Assembly (NCBI GenBank): GCA_963834365.1
Contig: CAWIBS010000029.1
Span: 1-64,000, forward strand
Length of the DNA: 64,000 nucleotides
Reading direction: 5' to 3'
Origin: CAWJAP01 sp963834365
Lineage (GTDB): Bacteria > Acidobacteriota > Vicinamibacteria > Vicinamibacterales > Vicinamibacteraceae
Shown: positions 40,708-49,796 of the stretch, piece by piece
Layout: each line of letters opens with the position of its first letter
How positions within the stretch are numbered: position 1 is the first letter of the stretch
Notes under the pieces: model-generated
What the model was told of the DNA's origin: nothing
What the model saw: the letters and a program-made list of their open reading frames with translations, nothing else
Database searches by the model: none
Position numbers and translations under genes: made by a program

Positions 40708-42546
40708 AGAAGTGCGTCGGCTTCCTGATACTGGAAGCCGAGCCGGCGCGCAAAGACCGGATCCTGCGGCCCCGCGCCGACGTAGATGCAGCGTGAGGGG
40801 TCGAGCCGGTGGCGCCGGATCAGGACCGGCGCCGAGCCCCGGCAGCGGCTTGCGACACCAGCAGACCGGCGGTCCGCCGCCATGGGGGCAGTACTCGACG
40901 GGAACCTCGAACCCGAGCGCCTTCCGCATGCGGTCGAAGCCGGCCTCGATTTCGTCCCGGCCGACCATGTCTTCGGTAATCTCCGGCTGCCACGAGAGAC
41001 CGAACACCAGCCAGCCGTGGCGCTGATAGTGTCGAAGCACCTCTCCCCGGGCCCTCATCGTGGCGTCGGTCATCGCGCTGGCGGCCGCGGGTCCGGACTT
41101 CGGCGGGCGCAGCACGCCGTCGCACCACAGAATCAGGGCGCGGTTGGTGAAGGCGGGATCGTGCCCGCGAACGAACGGCAGGACGTCCACCGCGGAAAAT
41201 CCCTCGGATAGCTCCGGCGGCTCCAATTCGCGGTGATAGCGAAACTGCACACCGGGACCGAACATCCCGGCGTCTCGCCGTCCGGCCTTACGGATCTCCT
41301 CCGGATCGAGCAGCCGCTCGTGGCGCGAGAGCATGCGCGCCACCGCGTTCACCTGCGCATCCTCGAGTGGCGTCGCGAGCCAGAGGCAGCGGACCGGAAG
41401 GCCGCAGGTCGATGCGGTCTGGACGACTGCCGCGCGAGCGGCGCGCGACACGTACGTGTTGTCGAGGACGATGCGTGTCGAGCCGGCCGCGACCGTTCGT
41501 TCGAGAGCGGGCAGCAGCGCACGCAACGATCCGCCGGCCTCGTCGCGATTGAGCCGCGTGTAGCCCTGGTCGACCATCGTCCGGGCCAGGGTGCTCTTGC
41601 CGGCTGCGGGGAGTCCCATGATGAGCAGCACCTCGCCGTTCGACTGAATCGACGGTCGCGGGGCCGCCGGGACACCGCGCGCCCGGACGAGTCGCCCGGC
41701 GGCAAATCGTTCGTCCAGGCGTGCACGGTCCTCGTCGGACAGCACGACTGCGCGGGCACGCCCGATCGACATCGCGCTCTCGACGCGGGCCGGGCCGGGC
41801 AGGGGCACGATGAGGTCCGACAGATCGGCCAGCCAGGCGAGCACGATCTCGAAGGCGCTGGCGGTCCGGGCATTGGCCAGCGCCCGGAGGACGGGATCGG
41901 CGATGAGACGCTTGCCACGCCGGGGTCCTCCGAAGGGGCGGTAGGCCAGCACCGGGATGCGGTTCGTCAGGCAGTACGCGACCACGCCATTCAGGACGTT
42001 CGCGTCGTGCCACGGGCTCAGCTCGACTTGCACGGCCGCAATGTCGGTGAGCTGCCTGGCTTCCTCAATCTGGCCGACCTTGACGTTGCACAGTCCGACG
42101 CGATCGACGTAGCCGTCGCGCTTCAGCGCCGCCAGCGCGCGGACGCTGGTGGCGAGCGGCGTTCGAGGGTCTGCCGCGTGGAGTTGGTAGAGGTCGATGC
42201 GCTCGACGCCGAGCGCTCGCCGGCTCGCCTGGCAGGCCTCGACCAGATGGCGCGCCCGTCCGTTCGCCTGCCACGAGCCGTTCGCCCGTGTGAGTCCGCC
42301 CTTGGTGGCCACACGAATGCGCGACCGGTCCCCGTCCCACGAGTCGAGTGCCCGGGCGACGAGACGCTCGTTGTGTCCGGTCTCGCGCTCGTCGAGGCAA
42401 TAGGCGTCCGCAGTGTCGAGGAGCGTCACGCCGGCGTCCAGGGCCGCGTGCAGGACGGCGATGCTGCGACGCTCGTCACGATCGGGGTCCGTGGACAGAC
42501 GCATGCAACCCATGCCCACGAGCGGCGAGTGACCGGCCTCCCACAT
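40512..42546 (-). CDS. Aldo/keto reductase-polynucleotide kinase-HAD phosphatase fusion (one frameshift; phosphatase degenerate)
   Basis: ATG 42546 opens an aldo/keto reductase (residues about 1-270) with the catalytic tetrad visible: DTADAYCL (Asp, Tyr), IRVATKGGLT (Lys) and DLYQLHAADPRTP (His). A P-loop kinase follows (residues about 305-450): LLIMGLPAAGKSTLARTM, LNRDEAG and RIVLDNTYVSRAAR, as in polynucleotide kinases. The third domain is a HAD-IIIA phosphatase-like part with CWCRKPLPGL and, after a frame change near 40835, SRCIYVGAGPQDPVFARRLG. Its first motif reads LILWCDGVL, lacking the nucleophilic aspartate, and the fourth has VGA where VGD is usual. Removing one G near 40835 rejoins the frames. 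The open frame stops at 40512, inside the convergent MFS gene, although the domain itself ends near 40700. Confidence 0.75.
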
Positions 42547-42578
42547 GCCACCGGCGAGTCTAGACCCGGAGCTCGCGT

Positions 42579-42723
42579 GGGGTGGCGCAGGCCTTCAGGC
42601 CTGCCCGGGCCCGCGTTGGCCGGGCTAAAGCCCGGCGCCACCTTGGCGGGCCCGTTGTCGCTACGAAACCCGGAGCTCGCCTGGGTTGGTGAAGTGGCGC
42701 AGGCCTTCAGGCCTGCCCGGCGA
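42579..42723. repeat. Family B palindromic repeat, one full and one partial copy
   Basis: The full copy (about 42579-42655) carries GCAGGCCTTCAGGCCTGC, GCCGGGCTAAAGCCCGGC and CCACCTTGGCGGGCCCG. A partial copy (42690-42723) repeats only the first palindrome. Together with the next 230 bases they fill the gap upstream of the second receptor. Confidence 0.75.
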
Positions 42724-42774
42724 CCGATGTTCGCCGTTTGTTCGTCGACACTCGAGCGCCGGCTCATCTATTCG

Positions 42775-42793
42775 ATTGGATCGCCGATCCAAT
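42775..42793. promoter_or_regulatory. Perfect ATTGGATC-GCC-GATCCAAT palindrome upstream of receptor gene
   Basis: An 8-3-8 perfect inverted repeat in a relatively AT-rich leader (42765-42954), about 160 bases before the receptor start. It stands alone in otherwise non-repetitive sequence, so it may be an operator. No matching regulator is nearby and no clear -35/-10 pair was found. Confidence 0.35.
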
Positions 42794-42954
42794 TTCCATG
42801 CGATTCGTCCCTGGGATGTTTTTGGGATGAATTTGTTAATGACGCACAAACAAGCCAGTTGCATTGACCACGTCGAGTTGGTACGTTCCGTGCGTTCAGC
42901 AAATCGTCCCCATCGCAAACGATCGCTCTGAGGGCTTCACCGAGGGAGGTACTC

Positions 42955-45900
42955 ATGAGAATGCACCGAGAGCCGCGGGCGCGGCAGCGCTGCCATCCGC
43001 CCGTGGAAGAGTGTTCTACTGGCCCCAGCGCTCGTTTTGCTTGCCGCCGCGACGCTCGCCGCGCAGGCCACTACGGGCAGTCTGCGCGGTCACGTCCGCG
43101 ACCAGCAGAGCGCGGTGACGCCAGGCGCCACGGTGACGGTCCGCAACGTGGACACCAACGTGGCCCGGACGGCGACCGCGGACGAGAACGGGCAGTTCCT
43201 CGTCACGAATCTCCCGGTCGGCGCCTACGAGCTGACGGTGGAGCTCGCCGGGTTCACGAAGTACGTGCGCTCGGGGCTGACCCTCGCGGTGAACCAGGAT
43301 GCCGTGGTCGATGTGACGATGCAGACCGGCGCCGTCGCGGAGACGGTGATGGTGACCTCGGACGCGTCCATCCTCAATACGACGACGTCGGAGGTGGGAG
43401 TGCGCTTCGATACGAAGCGGATCGCCGAGCTCCCGGTGATCAACAGCCGCGACGTCTTCAGCCTGGCGCTCTCGGCGGCGGGCGTGAGCCAGCTCGCGAG
43501 CGGCCAGTCGGCGTTCGCCGCCGGCACCAACTTCGCGGTCAACGGCATGCGCGCCCGGTCGAACAACTTCATGATTGACGGGCAGGACAGCAACGATCCG
43601 AGCGTCACTGGCCGCCAGCAGCCGCTGAACAACACGGACATCATCCAGGAGCTGAGGCTCGTCACCAACCAGTTCACCGCCGAGTACGGGCGAGCGGCGG
43701 GTTCGGTGCTGAACGTGCTCACCAAGAGCGGCTCGAATGCCTTCCGTGGATCGGGCTTCGTGTTCCATCAGAACAACGAGCTGAACGCCCGGACGAATCT
43801 CGACAAGAACCGGGGGGTCGCGGAGGCGCCCTTCTTCCTCGAGACGCAGTACGGCGGCACGCTCGGCGGCCCGATCGTGCGCAACCGGGCCTTCTTCTTC
43901 GGCGGCTATCAGCGCTGGACGCAGCGCTTCACCGGGTCGGGGTTCACGCTCAACGGCGCGCCGACCGAAGCTGGTCGCGGCATTCTGCAGTCGGCGGTGG
44001 GCAGCCTGCCGCAGATCCAGGCCATGTTGAAGCATCTGCCGGCGGCTGACGCGCCGAGCGGGTCGTCGGCCTCCTTCACCCGCAATGGCCAGACCTATAC
44101 GGTTCCGCTCGGCACGCTGACCGGGGCCTACGGCGGATTCCTGAACAACCATCAGCCGACCGGACGCGTGGACGTCGTGCTGTCGCCGAACAACACGATC
44201 TCGGCACGGTATCTCAACAACATCGCAGGATTCGATTGCGACCGGCCAGCAGGCGACGCCGCCCGGCCAGACCCTGCTCAACACGCAGAATCAGCACGCG
44301 ACCAACGTCTGGTGGTCGAGCGTCCTGTCGCCCCGGATGACCAACGAGTTCCGGATCGCGCACCAGCATCTCGGCAACGACTCGAACCCGGTGGACCCGA
44401 CGTCCCTGGAGATTCCGTCGATCGAGATCACCGAGCTCGGGCTCACCGCCTTCAACGCGGCCCAGAACCGCACCGCGCTCGGCCTTGCGGTCAACATCCC
44501 GCAATACCGGTTCAACGACACCTACCAGTTCCAGAACACGTTCTCCTACGTGCCGGGCAACCATGGCCTCAAGTTCGGCGTGGACGTGCGGGTCATCGAC
44601 GTGAAGAGCTGGTTCGTCCCGACAGTTCGGGGGCTCCTGCGGTATCCGACGCTGCAGCGCTACGTGGACGACAACGCCGAAGCGGCGAACATCAACAAGC
44701 CGCTGCCGGGCGGTCAGGAGGTCAACTACTACAACTGGACGGACACGTTCATGTTCGCGCAGGACGAGTGGCGCGTGCACCCGAGCCTGACGCTGTCGAT
44801 TGGCGTCAGGTACGAGCTGCCCGGCAACTCGATCGACAGCCTGGTCGATCTCAACCAGCAGATTCTCGCCGCCGCGGGGGGCGACCAGCGGTTCGCGCTG
44901 ACGCCGGTCCCGGAACAGGACACGAACAACATCCAGCCGCGGGTCGGCTTCAACTGGAATCCGCAGACCAGCAGCGGCGGGATGTTCGGCTGGCTCACGG
45001 GCGGCGACAAGTTCGTCCTGCGCGGCGGCTATGCGCGGACGCACGACTACGCGTTCCTCAACCTCGCCCTCAACGTCGCCAGTTCGTTCCCCTTCGTGGC
45101 CGCGATCAACAACTCGAACCTGCCCAACGCCTTCGCGGTGCTGCCGACGTTCTCCTACTCGCCGACCACCAATCCGGACCTGTTGACGCGGACGGTCGTG
45201 GCCGACGACTTCCGATCGCCCGAGGCCAATCAGTACAGCGTCGAGATGCAGCGCGAGATGACGAGCGACACCGTGCTGCGCGTCGGCTACATCGGGACCC
45301 AGGGCCGCGGGCTGTTCCAGACGCTGGATGGGAACCCGCGGGTGCCCTACTGCGGCAACCCGTGCACCACCGGCCCGCGTGTCGATCCCACACGTGGGGT
45401 GATTCGCCTGCGCGCCAACGCCGCCGACTCGAGCTATCACTCGATGCAGGTCAGCCTCGACAAGCGTTTGAGCGGCGGGCTGAGCGCCGGCGCCCACTAC
45501 ACGTGGAGCAAGTTCATGGACTTCGCGTCGGATACCTTCAACGTCTCCGGCGGCGAGGTTGCGGTGGCGCAGGATTCGTTCGATCTCGGCAACGATCGCG
45601 GCATCTCGTCGTTCGACCGGACGCACCGCTTCTCGACCAACTTCGTCTGGGAGCTGCCGGTGGCCAGGGATCAGGCCGGCGTGATGGGCCGCCTGCTCGG
45701 CGGCTGGATGCTCAGCGGCGCGCTGACGTTCCAGAGCGGATCGCCCTTCACCGCGCTCAACGGCTCCGACCCGACCGGCGCCATCGCCGGCATCGACGGG
45801 CTGGTCGGCAACTCCGTCCGTCCGAACATCAACACCGATCTCGACATCTCGAACATGACCATCGAGGAGCTGCGCGAGGCCGGCGGCGGGGCGCTCTTCC

Positions 45901-46187
45901 GGACGCTCTGCGGCATGCCCAGCGCGACCTGCGCGGGTGAGCGCGTCGGCAACGTCGGGCGAAACACGCTGCGGACCGACGGGATCGGCAATCTCGACCT
46001 GGGGCTGATCAAGAACACGCGGATCGCGCAGCACACGCTGCAATTCCGGCTCGAGATGTACAACGCCACCAACACGCGGAACTTCGGCGTCCCCGAAGGC
46101 CGGGTGACGGCGGCCAACTTCCTGAACCAGTGGGGCACCAATGGCGGCTCGCGGACCATCTGGGGCGCGATCCGCTACACGTTCTAA
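42955..46187 (+). CDS. Oar-like TonB-dependent receptor, second copy (two frameshifts)
   Basis: ATG 42955 follows a strong GGGAGG site, but the signal peptide (WKSVLLAPALVLLAAATLAA) is in another frame, so a single-base error is likely between 42960 and 43000. The mature protein has a carboxypeptidase-regulatory domain (GSLRGHVRDQQSAVTPGATV), the plug (NNFMIDGQDSNDPSVTGRQQ, LVTNQFTAEYGRAAGSVLNV) and a barrel with FFFGGYQRWTQ, YTWSKFMDFASDTFN and a C-terminal IRYTF. A frame change near 44240 separates the plug side from the rest. Length is about 1075 residues. This is the best preserved of the three receptors in the window. Confidence 0.88.
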
Positions 46188-46189
46188 GG

Positions 46190-46462
46190 CCGGAGCTCAC
46201 TTGTGTTGGTGATGTGGCGCAGGCCTTTAGGCCTGCCCGGGCCCGCGTTGGCCGGGCTGAAGCCCGGCGCCACCTTGGCGGGCCCGTTTGTCAACACATG
46301 TGAACTCCGGGGCTAGAGCCCCTCTCACTCGATCGGCGGCTCCGGTGTGCGACGGCGCGGTGACCCCGCGCCGTTGCCGTTTTGGGTGGACGCGTCGCGC
46401 TGCGGAGATTCGTAGTGTCCGCCTTGGGCGGACTTTGGGTCCGGCTGAAGCCGGACACTACG
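46190..46462. repeat. Family B and family A palindromic repeats downstream of receptor
   Basis: A complete family B element lies at 46190-46312, closed by matching ends (CCGGAGCTCACTTGTGTT and AACACATGTGAACTCCGG), so the whole unit is itself one large inverted repeat. At 46411-46462 GTAGTGTCCGCCTTGGGCGGAC is followed by the family A core GTCCGGCTGAAGCCGGAC. No gene is visible in the 369-base gap, whose last 95 bases carry the leader of the S1 gene. Confidence 0.75.
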
Positions 46463-46556
46463 GCAACAAGTCCAGTCGTGCCGGGGTACAATCCGGACTG
46501 AGCGCGACACCGGACGGCGTCGGCAGCTGTTGCGTCCCAGGTCCGAGGAGTCAGGT

Positions 46557-47753
46557 GTGAGCGAGCACGAGGAAGATTTCGCGGCGCTGTTCGAAGCGTC
46601 GATCAAGCCGCGGCGATTCGACCGCGGTCAGACCATCGCGGGCGTCGTCGTCGGCATCGGTCCGAAGGTGGCCTTCGTCAGCGTCGGCGGGAAGAGCGAG
46701 GCCCAGATCGACATCGAGGAGCTGAAGGACGCCGACGGCGACGTCGAGGTGTCGATCGGCGATCGCCTCGAAGCGGTGGTCGTCTCGACCAGCGGAGGCA
46801 TCGTCCTCTCGCGCAAGGGCGTGCGCAATGCCGCGACGCAGCGCGAGCTGGAAGACGCGTTCCGGGCCGGGCTCGCGGTGGAAGGCAAGGTGGAGAGAGC
46901 GGTGAAGGGCGGTTACGAGGTACGCATCGCCCGCGAGCGCGCATTCTGCCCGCTTTCCCAGATCGACATCACGCGCACCGAGAACCCGGCGGTGCACGAA
47001 GGGCAGGTCTACGCGTTCCGCGTCATCGAGTACAAGGATGGCGGGAGAGACCTCGTCGTCTCGCGGCGCAAGCACCTCGAGGAAGAGCTGCGCGCGAAGG
47101 CCGCGGACCTGCGCCGATCGATCGTCCCCGGTGCGGTGCTGCCCGGTCGCGTCGCGTCCGTGCAGGACTTCGGGGCCTTCATCGACCTGGGCGGCGGCAT
47201 CCAGGGCCTGCTCCACGTCTCCGAAATGAGCTGGTCGCGCGTCAGCAGCCCCAACGCGATCGTCGCGGTCGGCGACGAGCTCACCGTCAAGGTGCTGCGG
47301 GTGGATGACGCGACGCAGAAGATCTCGCTCGGCTTGAAGCAGCTGCAGGACAATCCGTGGGCCACCGCGGCCGGCAGGTACGAGGTGGGCCAGGTCTGCC
47401 CGGGCCGGATCACCCGTGTCGCCGAGTTCGGCGCCTTCGTGGAGCTCGAGCCCGGTGTCGAAGCGCTGGCGCACGCCTCGACGTTCCCGCCGACCGGCCG
47501 CACCGGCGGCTGGGCCAGGGCCGTGACGGTGGGCCAGACGGGCTCGTTCGAGATCCTGACCCTCGACACCGCGCAGAAACGCATCGGCGTCGCGCCGGTG
47601 GAAGAGGGGTCCTCGCGAGCGACGGGAGCCTCGTCCGCGCAGCAGCAAGAGCAGTCGGAGTTGCGCGAATATGCCGCGCGGACCGACGCTGCCGCGGGCG
47701 CATCGCTCGGTTCGCTGGCCGAGCACCTCCGGGGAGCCCTCGGCAAGCGTTGA
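46557..47753 (+). CDS. Four-domain S1 RNA-binding protein
   Basis: A GTG start at 46557 is preceded by GAGGAG. The 398-residue protein contains four S1 OB-folds in tandem: GQTIAGVVVGIGPKVAFVSV, a divergent second one (GLAVEGKVERAVKGGYEVRI), the best match AVLPGRVASVQDFGAFIDLG with GLLHVSEMSW, and GQVCPGRITRVAEFGAFVEL. A Gln/Ala-rich tail follows. It resembles a shortened ribosomal protein S1; with four rather than six domains it may be the translation-initiation S1 of this lineage or an accessory RNA-binding paralogue. It stands alone between repeats and an unrelated gene. Confidence 0.85.
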   Translation: MSEHEEDFAALFEASIKPRRFDRGQTIAGVVVGIGPKVAFVSVGGKSEAQIDIEELKDADGDVEVSIGDRLEAVVVSTSGGIVLSRKGVRNAATQRELEDAFRAGLAVEGKVERAVKGGYEVRIARERAFCPLSQIDITRTENPAVHEGQVYAFRVIEYKDGGRDLVVSRRKHLEEELRAKAADLRRSIVPGAVLPGRVASVQDFGAFIDLGGGIQGLLHVSEMSWSRVSSPNAIVAVGDELTVKVLRVDDATQKISLGLKQLQDNPWATAAGRYEVGQVCPGRITRVAEFGAFVELEPGVEALAHASTFPPTGRTGGWARAVTVGQTGSFEILTLDTAQKRIGVAPVEEGSSRATGASSAQQQEQSELREYAARTDAAAGASLGSLAEHLRGALGKR

Positions 47754-47773
47754 ACCGGCTGGCCCTCAGCGCC

Positions 47774-48316
47774 TCACACGCGCGCACCGGCGCGGCGGTA
47801 CGACGTGGTCATGAACCGCCGCCACTGCCCGTCCTCACCTTTCACTGAGGCGGTCAGCGTGCGACGGTCGTCTCCCTCGAGCTCGATGACGTCGCGGTAC
47901 TTGGACATCGTGCCGTCGCCAGACATGCTGGGACCCTCGGAATCGAGCGTCAGCACCCGGCCGTCCGTGTCGAGCTCGCCGTCGTACGGCCACATGTGCG
48001 TCATCATCGATCCGATCCACGTGCCGGTGAACCGGCCCGTGTCCGGATTGAAGCCGAGGGTCATCAGGCTCGTTGCCGGACCGCCGCCCGGCATCTCTCC
48101 CTGAGCTTCGGCCAGGACCCAGATCTCGCCCAGCGTTCGCACATGCTCGCTGCCCGTCACTTTGGTCGATTGGCCCGATGAAGTCGGGGCGTCGGTCTCG
48201 TACGTCCAGTCGCCCACGAGCCTCTGCAGCCATCGATGCTCACGGGTGGGCTGGACCTCCATGGGTGCTGCCTGCTCGCTGATCCTGGCCTCCGCCTTCT
48301 TGGGTTGGCTCATCAC
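47774..48316 (-). CDS. DUF1579 domain-containing protein
   Basis: 180 residues matching the DUF1579 beta-barrel family: EHRWLQRLVGDWTYETDAP, GSEHVRTLGEIWVLAEAQGE, SLMTLGFNPDTGRFTGTWIG, MTHMWPYDGELD and YRDVIELEGDDRRTLTASVK. The fold is lipocalin-like and the function unknown; members are often in gene sets for small-molecule handling. No signal peptide. It converges on the S1 gene with a 20-base gap. Confidence 0.85.
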   Translation of the reverse strand: MMSQPKKAEARISEQAAPMEVQPTREHRWLQRLVGDWTYETDAPTSSGQSTKVTGSEHVRTLGEIWVLAEAQGEMPGGGPATSLMTLGFNPDTGRFTGTWIGSMMTHMWPYDGELDTDGRVLTLDSEGPSMSGDGTMSKYRDVIELEGDDRRTLTASVKGEDGQWRRFMTTSYRRAGARV

Positions 48317-48480
48317 GTACCTCCTCGAACGATGCTCGATGCACAGACAGACTACCGAGAATCATCGGTTCGAAAAAGCACAGCGGTAGCGCCACGGCTC
48401 GATCGCGACCGGCGTGGTGTGGCTGCTTCTGCGCCAGGTGTTGCGGCTCATCGCCTTGGCGTGTTGATCGTCTCCCGCGG

Positions 48481-49593
48481 CTAGTGTTGCGAAGCCGCGC
48501 GCAGTCGATCGACGGCGTTGCTCAGGAATCGGCCGATCAGCGTCGCGCCGTTCTCGCCGTTGGTCATGACCACGGCGCCGAAGCGCTGTTCGATGGAGGC
48601 GACGGCGAACGCGTGGAAGCCGCGATTGTCGCCGCCGTGTTGAATGATCTCGCCCTTGTCCGTGTGAACGAGCTGCCATCCAAGGCCGCGGGCACCCCAC
48701 GCGTTCGGCTCCTTCACGTGCGGGCGACACATCTCCTTCAGGCTCGCCGCGGTCAGGCGGAACGCGTCGGGCGGCCTGGGCGCGATCACCTCGAGCAGGA
48801 ACTTGGCGTATTCGGTCGGCGTGGACTCGAGATCGCCAGCCGCGGCATAGCGCGCGACGTCGGCGGCGGTTCGCTTCCGGTTGTCCTCCGGCCGTCCTTT
48901 GACGTCGTGCGGCCGCGCAGCGCGGGCCGCGAACATGTCGTTCCAGATATAACCGCTCGTCGTCATACCGAACGGCTCGAGCAGGTTCGCCTTCATGAAC
49001 GACTCGATCGGCTGTCCGGTGACGTGGCTGACGAGCGCCTGCAGCCACGCGAAGCCCTCGCCCGAGTATTGATACTGCGTGCCCGGCGTGAAGTGGATGC
49101 GAAGCGGCTCCGAATCCGAGCGCCAGTTCTGGAAACCGGTCGAGTGCGAGAGCACGTGGCGCGCGGTGATCAGCTTCACGCGCGGATCGCCGTCGAGAAA
49201 CGGCGGCCCGCCGTAGGTGACGAGCGGAGTGTCGAGCTCGAGCGCCTTCTTCTCGCACAGCTTCAGCACCACGTAGGCGAAGACCGGCTTGCTCATCGAC
49301 GCCGCTTCAAAGATCGTCTCGGTGTCGACCGGCCGTTCTGTCGACGCGTCTTTCACGCCAAAGGCCCGTCGCCACGCGATGGCACCGTCGCGAATCAGCG
49401 CCAGCGAGACGCCGGGCACGAGCAGTTCGGTCATCAGCAGCGGAATCTGCGCCTCGAGGTGGGCGATGAGAGCTTGCCAGGCCGCGTCACCGGTCGGTTG
49501 CGCCGCGAGACTTCTGGCGGGGGAGAACAGCGCGGCGCCGAGCGCGGCATGCCCACTGCGAACGAGGAAGTCCCGTCGTGTGGTCGCGCGCAT
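48481..49593 (-). CDS. Exported serine hydrolase of the class C beta-lactamase family
   Basis: ATG 49593 gives a Tat signal TTRRDFLVRSGHAALGAALF; the longer frame from 49671 would bury it. Catalytic features are the SMSK (SxxK) nucleophile motif in IFEAASMSKPVFAYVVLKL, YSGEG in the YxN position (YQYSGEGFAWLQAL) and IIQHGGDNRGF in the KTG/HxG position. A serine esterase, D-aminopeptidase or beta-lactamase activity is possible; the motif set alone does not separate them. It is followed by the exported FAD enzyme on the same strand. Confidence 0.85.
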   Translation of the reverse strand: MRATTRRDFLVRSGHAALGAALFSPARSLAAQPTGDAAWQALIAHLEAQIPLLMTELLVPGVSLALIRDGAIAWRRAFGVKDASTERPVDTETIFEAASMSKPVFAYVVLKLCEKKALELDTPLVTYGGPPFLDGDPRVKLITARHVLSHSTGFQNWRSDSEPLRIHFTPGTQYQYSGEGFAWLQALVSHVTGQPIESFMKANLLEPFGMTTSGYIWNDMFAARAARPHDVKGRPEDNRKRTAADVARYAAAGDLESTPTEYAKFLLEVIAPRPPDAFRLTAASLKEMCRPHVKEPNAWGARGLGWQLVHTDKGEIIQHGGDNRGFHAFAVASIEQRFGAVVMTNGENGATLIGRFLSNAVDRLRAASQH

Positions 49594-49705
49594 GGCGGAT
49601 AGCGTAGTGCGTGATCGCGCGCAGCGTCCATAAGAGTGTGCTCCGAATACCGGCCGATCGGGCTCGTGCAACTTCGCAGCAGTCCATCCGCAGACTTGTC
49701 GATCT

Positions 49706-49796
49706 CTCCGTGCGAACCTGTCCAGCTCTCGTCCGTGGCTGAACTCGTCCGATCTTGTCCGTGGCTGAACCTGTCTGATCTTATCCGTGGCTCAGA
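49706..49796. repeat. Four-unit ~26-base tandem repeat (GATCTTGTCCGTGGCTG)
   Basis: Units with TCCGTG spaced about 26-28 bases apart read ...CTCGTCCGTGGCTGAAC, ...GATCTTGTCCGTGGCTGAAC and ...GATCTTATCCGTGGCTCAG. It lies between two exported enzyme genes and overlaps the stop of the FAD oxidoreductase at 49792. The same core is present on the minus strand at 33565-33690. Confidence 0.65.

Noticed and set aside
46557..47753. Naming the S1 protein rpsA.
   Set aside because: It has four S1 domains rather than six and stands alone, so equivalence to ribosomal protein S1 cannot be shown from this window.
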